Assembly: GCA_946644025.1 (NCBI GenBank)
Contig: CAMPCG010000031.1
Coordinates: 1-14,792 of the forward strand
From: an uncultured Prevotellaceae bacterium
GTDB lineage: Bacteria > Bacteroidota > Bacteroidia > Bacteroidales > Bacteroidaceae
Length of the DNA stretch: 14,792 nucleotides
Direction: 5' to 3'
The first letter of the stretch is position 1, and each line of letters begins with the position of its first letter. This document shows, piece after piece, positions 7,586-14,792 of the stretch. The notes under the pieces are model-generated. The model worked only from the letters and a program-made list of their open reading frames with translations, was not told the DNA's origin and did no database searches. Position numbers and translations under genes: made by a program.

Positions 7586-9385
7586 ACCTGGGACGACCAC
7601 TATGAGGGCGCGGCCGAGGGAGTCAACGGCGGTTCGCTGTGGCAGGCCATCAAGCAGGATGCCAGCCTGAGCAACTTCGCCAGCGTCATCGAGGCCACGG
7701 GCTACGACCGCTCCCTGGGCAGCAACCAGGTGTTCACCGTCTTTGCACCCACCAACGATAGCTTCAGCGCCGCCGAGGCCGCCGCGCTCATAGAGCAGTA
7801 CAGGGAGGAGAAGAAGACCGTGAACGACGACGACAACAGCGTCATCAAGGAGTTCGTCCAGAACCACATCGCGCTCTACAACCACAGCGTCTCTTCCAAG
7901 AGCAACGACAGCATCGTGATGATGAACGGCAAGTATGCCATCCTGGGCACGAGCAGCATCAACAGCAGCACGCTCACCGTCTCGAACAAGCACTACGAGA
8001 ACGGCGTGCTCTTCACCGTGAGCAAGCCCGTGGACTACTCGGCCAACATCTTCGAGTACATCCGCAAGGATGCCGACCTGGACAGCGTGCGCTCGTTCCT
8101 CTACAACCCGCTGTTCTATAAGAAGGAGTTCGAACCCTCTGCCAGCGTCGAGGGCGGTCTCGACTCGCTGGGCCGCACCGTCTATCTCGACTCCGTGTTC
8201 TACCAGTACAACGAGCTTTACAGCTATCTGGGCCGCATCGCCTCCGAGGACAGCACCTACTGGATGGTGCTGCCCACCAACGAGGCATGGCGCGAGAAGG
8301 TAGAGGAGTACAGCCAGTACTTCGTCTATTCGCCCTCCATGGCTACCCTCCTTGAGAAGGGCGACCTCGACTCGCTGGCCTACACCAACACCCGCATAGC
8401 CCTGCTCCAGGGCTCGGCCTTCAGCCAGACGAGCAACTACGACGTGCTCTCGGGCGCCAAGACCACCACGACGCTTGAGGACTCCGTCCGCGCCTTCCCC
8501 TACGTCATGGACTACAGTTCGCGCCTCTACAACTGGGGGGCCAGCTTCAACTACTACCAGTTCTTCAACCCCCTGAGCCAGGGCGGCGTGTTCTACGGAG
8601 CCGAGCGCCGCGAGTGCAGCAACGGCATGGTGCTCAAGCAGCGCACGTGGCCCATCGACAAACTGCAGACCTTCGCCCGTTGGCGCGTCATCGAGGCTGA
8701 GTCGGGTGCCCTCAAGGAGATTGGCAAGTTCGAGAACACCAAGAAAGAGCTTCAGGACAAGGCCACGGCGTTCTCGCGCAGCGTTCAGAACACTGCCTAC
8801 CGCAACCGCCTGTGGCGCGACCGTTTCGTGGAGTTCCAGCCCAACGTCACCACCACCTACGACGTGACTTACAACATCGAGGGCGTGCTCTCCAACTTCC
8901 CCTACGACATCTACGTGGTCGCCGCTCCCGCACTGGCCAACGACAGCAATGCCACCGCCAACCAGAGCCTGCCCACGAGTATGCGCTTCACGCTGAGCTA
9001 TCCGCAGCTCAACGGCAGCAAGAAGAGCGAGCTGCTCAACAGCAGCAAGTGCGAGGTCGAGGGCGACGTCATCAAGAGCGGCCCCACCGGCACCTTCGTC
9101 ACCACCGGCAACAAGGTGGACTACCTCCTGCTGGCCGAGAACTTCAAGTTCCCCGTGGCCACTTTCGGCCTCAAGGAGAGCGAGCCTTCCATCACGCTCA
9201 ACATCCTCAACTATGCCCGCAGCACCGACAAGACGCAGCAGCGCGCCATGCGCATCGACTGCATCCTGCTCGTGCCCCACGGCACGCTCCAGCTTGTCGA
9301 CGAACTGCCGCAGTCGATTGGCGGCCCCGGCGTGCTGATGATGCCCCACGGGGTGAACAAATGGCAATACCTCAGGCTAAGATAG
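7469..9385 (+). CDS. FAS1 (fasciclin)-domain surface lipoprotein (FAS1b)
   Basis: This is a second large FAS1 lipoprotein of 638 residues, likely surface exposed and acting with FAS1a and the flanking SusCD pairs. The signal peptide ends LFTSC with Cys37 as the lipidation site; in-frame ATGs at 7517 and 7520 (Met17, Met18) would give a shorter, more usual signal. FAS1 repeat 1 is clear: SLWQAIKQDASLSNFASVIE, then the H1 motif TVFAPTNDSF near 90-99 and EFVQNHIALYNHSV near 129-142. Repeat 2 is more divergent, with NIFEYIRKDADLDSVRSFL and WMVLPTNEAW near 265. The C-terminal third (TTYDVTYNIEGVL, YDIYVVAAPA, ending MRIDCILLVPHG) looks like a beta-sandwich similar in plan to that of FAS1a. The mature protein is unrelated to SusD1, yet the first 117 nt are 85% identical to that gene. 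SusC2 follows after 35 nt. Confidence 0.9.
   Translation: MKRNIINGNGKLDKAKMMGKLLCAALVTYHLSLFTSCSDTWDDHYEGAAEGVNGGSLWQAIKQDASLSNFASVIEATGYDRSLGSNQVFTVFAPTNDSFSAAEAAALIEQYREEKKTVNDDDNSVIKEFVQNHIALYNHSVSSKSNDSIVMMNGKYAILGTSSINSSTLTVSNKHYENGVLFTVSKPVDYSANIFEYIRKDADLDSVRSFLYNPLFYKKEFEPSASVEGGLDSLGRTVYLDSVFYQYNELYSYLGRIASEDSTYWMVLPTNEAWREKVEEYSQYFVYSPSMATLLEKGDLDSLAYTNTRIALLQGSAFSQTSNYDVLSGAKTTTTLEDSVRAFPYVMDYSSRLYNWGASFNYYQFFNPLSQGGVFYGAERRECSNGMVLKQRTWPIDKLQTFARWRVIEAESGALKEIGKFENTKKELQDKATAFSRSVQNTAYRNRLWRDRFVEFQPNVTTTYDVTYNIEGVLSNFPYDIYVVAAPALANDSNATANQSLPTSMRFTLSYPQLNGSKKSELLNSSKCEVEGDVIKSGPTGTFVTTGNKVDYLLLAENFKFPVATFGLKESEPSITLNILNYARSTDKTQQRAMRIDCILLVPHGTLQLVDELPQSIGGPGVLMMPHGVNKWQYLRLR
7545..7572 (+). 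repeat. In-frame heptamers (TTATCAC type) coding the FAS1b signal core
   Basis: Four units, TTGTCAC, TTATCAC, TTATCGC and TTTTCAC, encode LVTYHLSLFT before Cys37. The TTATCGC variant is the exact reverse complement of GCGATAA, which occurs twice in the array at 3261-3274 but not in the array directly upstream of this gene. Confidence 0.93.
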
Positions 9386-9420
9386 TACTAACAGTCTAAA
9401 CACTCTGAAAACATACGCTT

Positions 9421-12400
9421 ATGAAACGATATATCTTATTCGGACTTACCATGCTGCTCTCTGCCCTTCCCTCCGGGCTGATGGCCCAGGACGACGAGGG
9501 CGACGACGAGGAAGAAGGCACCGAGACCAGTGTGCGCACCTTCCAGCCCAAGCAGCATCAATATGAGACGCGCACCGTCAGGGGTGTCGTCTGCGATGCC
9601 ACCACCAAGCAGCCCGTGGCCGGCGCCATTGTGCGGGCTGCCGAGATTGACGGCTACAGCTCGCTGACCGAGGACGACGGCAGCTACGAGCTGAAGGTTC
9701 CCGTCTTCGCTACGGCGCTCACCATCATTTCGCCCGACCACAACATTGTAAGCATCGGACTGCAGAAGGGCGACAAGCAGAAGGCCGTGGCCCTCTATCC
9801 CACCACCTTTGCGCCCGACTACACCCAGCAGACCAACGTTCGCGGCGACCACGAGGCCACCGACTTCCGCTTCACCTCCTCCATCAACATCAAGGACGAG
9901 GTGCAGCAGCGCCTCGGCGCACAGGTCTACACCCAGAGCCGCAACGGCACGCCCGGCGTGGGCAGCACCATGTTCATACAGGGTCTTAACTCGCTCAACG
10001 TCAACGCCCAGCCGCTCGTCGTCGTCGACGATGTCATCATCGAGCAGCAGTACAACCGCAGCCTGCTCCACGACGGCTTCTACAACGACCTGCTCTCCAA
10101 CATCAACCCCGCCGACATTGAGAAGGTCACCGTGATGCGCAACGGGACGGCCCTCTACGGCGCAAAGGGAGCCAACGGCGTCATCCTCATCCAGACCCGC
10201 CGCAACAAGTCGATGGCCACGCGCATCACCGCCAACCTCTCGGCCGGCGTGACCTTCGAGCCTAAGTATGTCTCCATGCTCGGCGCCGAGCAGTACCGCG
10301 GCTATGCCTCCGAGCTGCTCAGCAGCACCACCACCCGCCTGAACAGCTTCAAGTTCCTCGACGAGCGCAAGGTGACCGACAACGGCATGGCCAACTACTA
10401 CTACGACCTCTACCACCAGAACACCGACTGGAAGGAGTATGTCTACCGCACGGCCATCACCCAGAACTACGGCATCAACGTGGAGGGTGGTGACGACGTG
10501 GCCAACTACAACCTCTCCGTGGGCTACAGCAACGCCAAGAGCACGCTGAAGATGAACGACATGGACCGCCTGAACGTGCGCTTCAACACCGACATACAGC
10601 TGCTCAAGCAGCTCGGTGTGCGCTTCGACGCCTCCTTCTCCAACATCACCCGCGACCTGCGCAACGACGGCGCCCCCTCCACCTACGACGAGGGCACGCC
10701 CTCAAGCCCCTCCTTCCTGGCCTACGTGAAGAGCCCCTTCCTCAGCCCCTACAGCTACGGACGCGGACGCTTCTCCACCGACCACTACGACACCGACCCC
10801 GAGAGCTACCTCTCGGAGGCCCTCTATAACTACATCAACTACAACTGGCAGCTGGGCAACCCCGCAGCCATCCTCGAGTACTCGGAGGCTGAGAACAAGA
10901 ACCGCTTCGAGAACTCCATCCTCAACCTCTCCGTCACGCCCAAGTGGCAATTCAACGCCAACCTCTCGCTCTCCGAGCACTTCAGCTACAACCTGGTGAA
11001 CACCAGCGAGATGTTCTACATCCCCATCAACGGCACGCCCAACTACTACGTGGCCTCCATCGGCGACTTCCGCGAGAACGAGGTGCGCTCGCTGGCCTCC
11101 AAGCAGAACAGCGTGCAGAGCGACACCCGTCTGGACTGGCACAACCGCTACGGCGCACACTTCATCCATGCCTTCGGCGGCGTGCGCATCAACTGGGAGG
11201 ACTTCACCAGCAACTCGCAGGTGGGCTACAACACCGGTTCCGATAAGACCCCCTTCCTCAGCGGCAGCCTGAAGAACGTCAACGTCGAGGGTATCAGCGA
11301 GAGCTGGACCAACATGGCCTGGTACGCTCAGGCCGAATACAACTACCTGAGCCGCTACTACCTGCAGGCCAACCTCACGCTCGACGGCTCGTCGCGCTTC
11401 GGCCGCGATGCCGGCAGCATCCACATCTTCAACGGCACGTGGGGCCTCTTCCCCAGCGTCCAGGCTTCGTGGGTGCTGACCAATGAGCCCTGGCTTGCCG
11501 GCGTCAAGGGTGTCGACCACCTGCGCCTCTCGGCCGGCTTCGACGTCAGCGGCAACGGCGACATCGACTACTACGCCGCCCGCAGCTTCTTCCGCTCGGC
11601 CCAGTTCCTCACCAAGGTGGGCTCTCTCTCCATCGGCGGCATAGGCAACACCGAGATACAGTGGGAGACCACGCGCCGGTTCAACGTGGGCCTCGACGCC
11701 TCGCTGTTCAACAACCGACTCGACCTGGCCTTCAACTACTTCAACTCCACCACCGACAACCTGCTCACCCTTCAGCGCGTGGGCTTCCTCTCCGGTCTGG
11801 ACCAGAACTGGAGCAACGGCGGCAAGCTCAAGAACACGGGCTTCGACGTCAGCGCCAGCGTCAAGATACTGGCCCTCAAGGACTGGCAGTGGCAGCTCGG
11901 CGCCAGCGTGGGCCACTATAAGAACAAGATTAAGGAGCTGCCCGACGGCGCTCAGTATGTGGACACCGACGTCTTCGGCGCCACCGTCCGCACCCAGGTG
12001 GGCCAGGCCGCCAACCTCTTCTACGGCTGGCAGACCGACGGCGTCTTCAGCACCACCGAGCAGGCCGACGCGGCCGGACTATACATCCTGGACGACAACG
12101 GCGTGGACCACATCAGCTACAAGGCCGGCGACATGCGCTTCGTCGACATGGACGGCAACAAGGAAATCAACGATGCCGACCGCACCGTCATAGGCGACCC
12201 CAACCCCGACATCTACGGAAACATCTTCACCTCGCTGGCCTACAAGAACTTCAAGCTCGACGTGCGCATGAACTACTCGCTGGGCAACGATGTCTTCAAC
12301 TACATGCGCCAGCAGCTCGAGAGCGGCTCGCGCTTCATGAACCAGACCACGGCCATGGAGCGCCGCTGGCAGGTAGAGGGACAGCAGACCGACGTGCCGC

Positions 12401-12693
12401 GCATCACCTTCCAGGACCCCATGGGCAACTCGCGCTTCAGCGACCGATGGATAGAGGATGGCTCCTACCTCCGACTGAAGAGCGTCACCCTCTCCTACAA
12501 CATCCCCTTGAAGTCTGAGTTCATACAGGGACTGCAGATATGGGTGCAGGGCAACAACCTGATGACCTTCTCCAAGTACCTTGGCTCAGACCCCGAGTTC
12601 AGCATGACCGGCAGCGTCATAGGCCAGGGCATAGACCTGGGTCAGCTGCCCCAGAGCCGCACCATCGTAGCAGGAGTGAAGATTAACCTATAG
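9421..12693 (+). CDS. SusC/RagA-family TonB-dependent outer-membrane receptor (SusC2), full length
   Basis: This is a complete 1090-residue SusC-type importer. The signal peptide MKRYILFG...SGLMAQ is cleaved by signal peptidase I after residue 23, and an acidic run follows (DDEGDDEEEGTE, 24-35). A carboxypeptidase-regulatory-like domain spans about 53-130 (TVRGVVCDATTKQPVAGAIV, then LTEDDGSYELKV). The plug includes GVGSTMFIQGLNSL, PLVVVDDV, INPADIEKVTVMRNGTALYG and GANGVILIQTRR, a divergent version of the usual VLKDASA block. The barrel fills the rest. A Ca-loop-like DMDGNKEINDAD lies at 909-920 and SYLRLKSVTLSYNIP near the end. The C-terminus is VAGVKINL, with Leu rather than the common Phe. 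It follows FAS1b after 35 nt that contain no heptamer array, and pairs with SusD2 30 nt downstream. It is too different from SusC1 to be a recent duplicate. Confidence 0.96.
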   Translation: MKRYILFGLTMLLSALPSGLMAQDDEGDDEEEGTETSVRTFQPKQHQYETRTVRGVVCDATTKQPVAGAIVRAAEIDGYSSLTEDDGSYELKVPVFATALTIISPDHNIVSIGLQKGDKQKAVALYPTTFAPDYTQQTNVRGDHEATDFRFTSSINIKDEVQQRLGAQVYTQSRNGTPGVGSTMFIQGLNSLNVNAQPLVVVDDVIIEQQYNRSLLHDGFYNDLLSNINPADIEKVTVMRNGTALYGAKGANGVILIQTRRNKSMATRITANLSAGVTFEPKYVSMLGAEQYRGYASELLSSTTTRLNSFKFLDERKVTDNGMANYYYDLYHQNTDWKEYVYRTAITQNYGINVEGGDDVANYNLSVGYSNAKSTLKMNDMDRLNVRFNTDIQLLKQLGVRFDASFSNITRDLRNDGAPSTYDEGTPSSPSFLAYVKSPFLSPYSYGRGRFSTDHYDTDPESYLSEALYNYINYNWQLGNPAAILEYSEAENKNRFENSILNLSVTPKWQFNANLSLSEHFSYNLVNTSEMFYIPINGTPNYYVASIGDFRENEVRSLASKQNSVQSDTRLDWHNRYGAHFIHAFGGVRINWEDFTSNSQVGYNTGSDKTPFLSGSLKNVNVEGISESWTNMAWYAQAEYNYLSRYYLQANLTLDGSSRFGRDAGSIHIFNGTWGLFPSVQASWVLTNEPWLAGVKGVDHLRLSAGFDVSGNGDIDYYAARSFFRSAQFLTKVGSLSIGGIGNTEIQWETTRRFNVGLDASLFNNRLDLAFNYFNSTTDNLLTLQRVGFLSGLDQNWSNGGKLKNTGFDVSASVKILALKDWQWQLGASVGHYKNKIKELPDGAQYVDTDVFGATVRTQVGQAANLFYGWQTDGVFSTTEQADAAGLYILDDNGVDHISYKAGDMRFVDMDGNKEINDADRTVIGDPNPDIYGNIFTSLAYKNFKLDVRMNYSLGNDVFNYMRQQLESGSRFMNQTTAMERRWQVEGQQTDVPRITFQDPMGNSRFSDRWIEDGSYLRLKSVTLSYNIPLKSEFIQGLQIWVQGNNLMTFSKYLGSDPEFSMTGSVIGQGIDLGQLPQSRTIVAGVKINL

Positions 12694-12725
12694 TTAATAG
12701 TTTATAGTTAATAGATAATAGTTAT
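12691..12725. repeat. Heptamer tandem array, TAGTTAA type, bridging stop and start codons
   Basis: Five 7-bp units run without a break: TAGTTAA, TAGTTTA, TAGTTAA, TAGATAA and TAGTTAT. The first TAG is the stop codon of SusC2, and the last unit supplies the A and T of the SusD2 ATG (12724-12726). The whole 30-nt intergenic gap is therefore repeat, leaving no Shine-Dalgarno sequence. The orientation is stop-rich, as in the other arrays. Confidence 0.92.
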
Positions 12726-14616
12726 GATTACCAAAATAAATAAAGCAGTAAAGTGGTTAGTGTGCATAGCGTTATTCACTATTCACTATTCACTATTCGT
12801 TAGTTGCTCTGATTTCTTCGACCAAGAGTCCGAGAATGTCGTCTACTCCGGCGAGGAGCACCTGGCCAACTGGTCTGACAGCGTCTACTCCGTCATGGGC
12901 ATACTCAGCAAGATGCAGGCCATTGCCGACCGCACCATCCTGCTCGGCGAGGTGCGCGGCGACCTCGTCACGCTCACGCCCAATGCCTCGGCCGACCTGC
13001 GCGAGCTGGCCAACTTCAACGTCGACGACGACAACGTCTACAACCAGCCGCGCGACTACTACGCCGTCATCAACAACTGCAACTACTACATCGCCCATGC
13101 CGACACCGCCCTGAAGAGCAACCGCAATGAGTACATCTTCATGAAGGAGTTTGCCGCCGTCAAGGCCTACCGCGCGTGGACCTACCTGCAGCTGGCGCTC
13201 AACTACGGCTCGGTGCCCTTCGTCACCGACCCCATCCTCACCAAGGAAGAGTCTGAGCGCGACTACCCGCGCTACGACCTGGCACAGATATGCCAGTACT
13301 TCATCGACGACCTCGCCACCCTGCCCGCCCGCTACGACAACGAGTACCCCGGCTATGGCACCAACGTGCGCAACAACGACTCGCGCCTCTTCTTCTTCCC
13401 CCTCAACGTGCTGCGTGGCGACCTCTACCTCTGGCTCGGCAGCACCATGGGCAAGGAGGCCGGAAAGCCCTATTTCCGGCAGGCAGCGCAGTGCTACTAC
13501 AAGTACATCAGCCAGCGCAACGGCACTAACACCGCCTACGCCACCGGCATCAGCTTCCGCATGTGGATGCCCGGTGCATCCACCTGGACGGGAACGCTCG
13601 TCAGCGACTTCTCTTCAGCCATGCTCTCAGCCGAGAACTACGACAATGCGTCGGAGATTATCACCCTCATACCGGGCGACTCCATTCGCGCCGAGGGTAA
13701 CTACAGCGAGCTGCGCAACCTCTTCTGCTCGCGCGATGAGAACGACTACAAGGTCTCCATCTCGCCCTCGCAGCGCATCGTCGAAATCTCAGAGTCGCAG
13801 GCCAACTGTGTGCTGTCATCCAACGGCACCACAGCCACCTACGCCCCCACCGACCTCGGCGAGCACCGCACCGGCGACCTGCGCCTCTACACCTTCTGGG
13901 ACATCAACTACATGACCGACTATAACCTCGGCACCCGCATCGAGCTACAGGACATCAACAAGTACCTCACGCGCAACATCCACATACAGCGCCGCATGTC
14001 GCTCTACCTTCGACTGGCCGAGGCCCTCAACCTGGCCGGACAGCCACGCATGGCCTTCGCCATACTCCAGCGCGGACTGAGCAACAAGGTGCTCCGACAG
14101 GATGTCTACAAGTATGCCAGCCAGGAAGACTCCACGTGGATTGCCTCCAACTTCGACTTCTCCGACGCCATCTACGGCACCCTCGAGGCCGAGGACATCA
14201 TCAACGGCTACAGCGGCGTGCGCAACATGATTGGCATACACACCCGCGGCTCCGGCTGGACACCCCTCAACGAATACTACCGCTTGGACTATAAGGACTC
14301 GCTCACCGTGGACAGCATCATGCAGCCCGACAGCACCTACATCGGCCGGTTCAACGATGCCGCCTACCAGGCCATCAAGCAGCGCCAGATGGAGCAGGTA
14401 GACAGCCTCCTGCTCAACGAGGAGGCCCTGGAGCTCTGCTTCGAGGGCTACCGCTACTACGACCTCATGCGCTTCGCCCTCCGCGCCGACAATCCCGGAA
14501 AGTTCCTCACCGAGCACGTCAACAAGCGCAACGGCAGTGCCAACTCCGCAGGCATAGACCTCAACGACCGCAAGAGCTGGTACCTGCGCTGGGGCAACGG
14601 CAAGATAGGCTTCTAA
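12724..14616 (+). CDS. SusD/RagB-family surface lipoprotein (SusD2)
   Basis: This 630-residue lipoprotein is the SusD lid for SusC2. The signal peptide MITKINKAVKWLVCIALFTIHYSLFVSC puts the lipidated residue at Cys28, and the mature protein starts CSDFFDQESENV. Helical SusD features include DYYAVINNCNYYI, FAAVKAYRAWTYLQLALNYGSVPFV and LNVLRGDLYLWLGS. The C-terminal family motifs are SLYLRLAEALNLAG near 426-439 and NEEALELCFEGYRYYDLMRF near 565-584. It is longer than and clearly diverged from SusD1, so each lid probably belongs to its own barrel. Heptamers encode part of the signal core. The AT-rich first 80 nt contrast with the GC-rich body. It is the last gene before the terminator. Confidence 0.96.
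   Translation: MITKINKAVKWLVCIALFTIHYSLFVSCSDFFDQESENVVYSGEEHLANWSDSVYSVMGILSKMQAIADRTILLGEVRGDLVTLTPNASADLRELANFNVDDDNVYNQPRDYYAVINNCNYYIAHADTALKSNRNEYIFMKEFAAVKAYRAWTYLQLALNYGSVPFVTDPILTKEESERDYPRYDLAQICQYFIDDLATLPARYDNEYPGYGTNVRNNDSRLFFFPLNVLRGDLYLWLGSTMGKEAGKPYFRQAAQCYYKYISQRNGTNTAYATGISFRMWMPGASTWTGTLVSDFSSAMLSAENYDNASEIITLIPGDSIRAEGNYSELRNLFCSRDENDYKVSISPSQRIVEISESQANCVLSSNGTTATYAPTDLGEHRTGDLRLYTFWDINYMTDYNLGTRIELQDINKYLTRNIHIQRRMSLYLRLAEALNLAGQPRMAFAILQRGLSNKVLRQDVYKYASQEDSTWIASNFDFSDAIYGTLEAEDIINGYSGVRNMIGIHTRGSGWTPLNEYYRLDYKDSLTVDSIMQPDSTYIGRFNDAAYQAIKQRQMEQVDSLLLNEEALELCFEGYRYYDLMRFALRADNPGKFLTEHVNKRNGSANSAGIDLNDRKSWYLRWGNGKIGF
12775..12802 (+). repeat. In-frame heptamers (TTCACTA type) coding the SusD2 signal core
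   Basis: Three perfect TTCACTA units and one decayed TTCGTTA encode FTIHYSLFV just before lipobox Cys28. The reverse complement TAGTGAA differs at one base from the TAGTTAA units directly upstream, so complementarity is 6 of 7 per unit, weaker than at the other two loci. This is a different heptamer from TTATCAC but is used at the same place in the protein. Confidence 0.92.
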
Positions 14617-14663
14617 CCCTGAATTATTCGTACCACATTCGTGGCGCTATAGAAAAATAAGAC

Positions 14664-14705
14664 AAAACCTGCAAAAACCGGTTCCCTTTGGTTTTTGCAG
14701 GTTTT
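14664..14705 (+). terminator. Strong intrinsic terminator, probably bidirectional
   Basis: A perfect 16-bp inverted repeat has arms at 14664-14679 (AAAACCTGCAAAAACC) and 14690-14705, with a 10-nt loop that two further G-U pairs could shorten to 6. A T-rich run (to 14714) follows on the + strand, and the complement of the A-rich sequence at 14652-14667 gives a T-rich tail on the - strand. It lies 47 nt after the SusD2 stop and marks the end of the operon. The bidirectional form suggests a convergent neighbour beyond the window. Confidence 0.93.
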
Positions 14706-14706
14706 A

Positions 14707-14776
14707 TTTTGTTTCCCTAAAAAGACCGCGAAGCAGTAAGAGAGCGTGAGGCTCGACTTGCCGCAGAGAAACAAAA
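14707..14776. repeat. Inverted repeat after the terminator, unknown type
   Basis: Arms TTTTGTTTCCCT (14707-14718) and AGAGAAACAAAA (14765-14776) pair at 11 of 12 positions around a 46-nt loop. The loop contains a smaller GAGC/GCTC hairpin (14743-14746 with 14752-14755). The left arm overlaps the terminator's T-rich tail. It may be an attenuator, a structured RNA or a dispersed intergenic element; nothing in the window decides this. Confidence 0.4.
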
Positions 14777-14792
14777 CCGATACCAGAACATT

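Noticed and set aside
7559..9367. 602-codon open frame on the - strand
   Set aside because: It is antisense to FAS1b and has the same Val/Gly/Ala/His-rich composition as other shadows; the + strand gene has a clear signal peptide and FAS1 motifs.
14717..14791. 24-codon ORF on the - strand beginning at 14791
   Set aside because: It is very short, Ser/Arg/Phe-rich, overlaps the inverted repeat and runs to the window edge. There is no supporting evidence that it is coding.

Overview
The window is one co-directional block of six outer-membrane and surface genes from a member of the Bacteroidota. The SusC/SusD pairs, the weak or absent Shine-Dalgarno sequences and the C-ending codon bias suggest a fairly GC-rich Prevotella-like organism of order Bacteroidales; genus is inference. 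All genes are on the + strand. The order is SusC1 (5' end outside the window), SusD1, a FAS1 (fasciclin) lipoprotein, a second FAS1 lipoprotein, SusC2 and SusD2. A strong hairpin terminator follows. Gaps are 96, 55, 129, 35 and 30 nt with no convincing internal promoter, so the block probably forms one operon.

The products look like a glycan or peptide capture and import machine. Two TonB-dependent SusC barrels each pair with a SusD lid lipoprotein. Two large surface lipoproteins with paired FAS1-like domains and a C-terminal beta-rich region occupy the place where SusE/SusF-type binding proteins normally sit. No glycosidase, protease, transposase or regulator is present in the window, so the substrate cannot be named.

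The most unusual feature is a set of 7-bp tandem repeats at the gene junctions. Directly after, or overlapping, four successive stop codons lie arrays of GTGATAA, ATTGACG, GTGATAA and TAGTTAA. Each precedes one of the four lipoprotein genes. The only junction without an array precedes the non-lipoprotein SusC2. Three of the four lipoprotein genes also carry heptamers in the opposite orientation (TTATCAC or TTCACTA) inside the hydrophobic core of the signal peptide, just before the lipobox Cys. In the intergenic orientation every frame has stops. In the coding orientation every frame is open and encodes the same cyclic hydrophobic heptapeptide. Intergenic and coding arrays are complementary, so each mRNA could fold a long duplex around the next start codon. 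SusD1 and FAS1b, whose mature proteins are unrelated, share a near-identical leader (100 of 117 nt) that stops at the lipobox, which suggests exchange of a leader cassette.

The last 176 nt hold a 16-bp perfect terminator stem and then an inverted-repeat segment of unknown nature. No RNA gene, CRISPR array or insertion sequence was seen.
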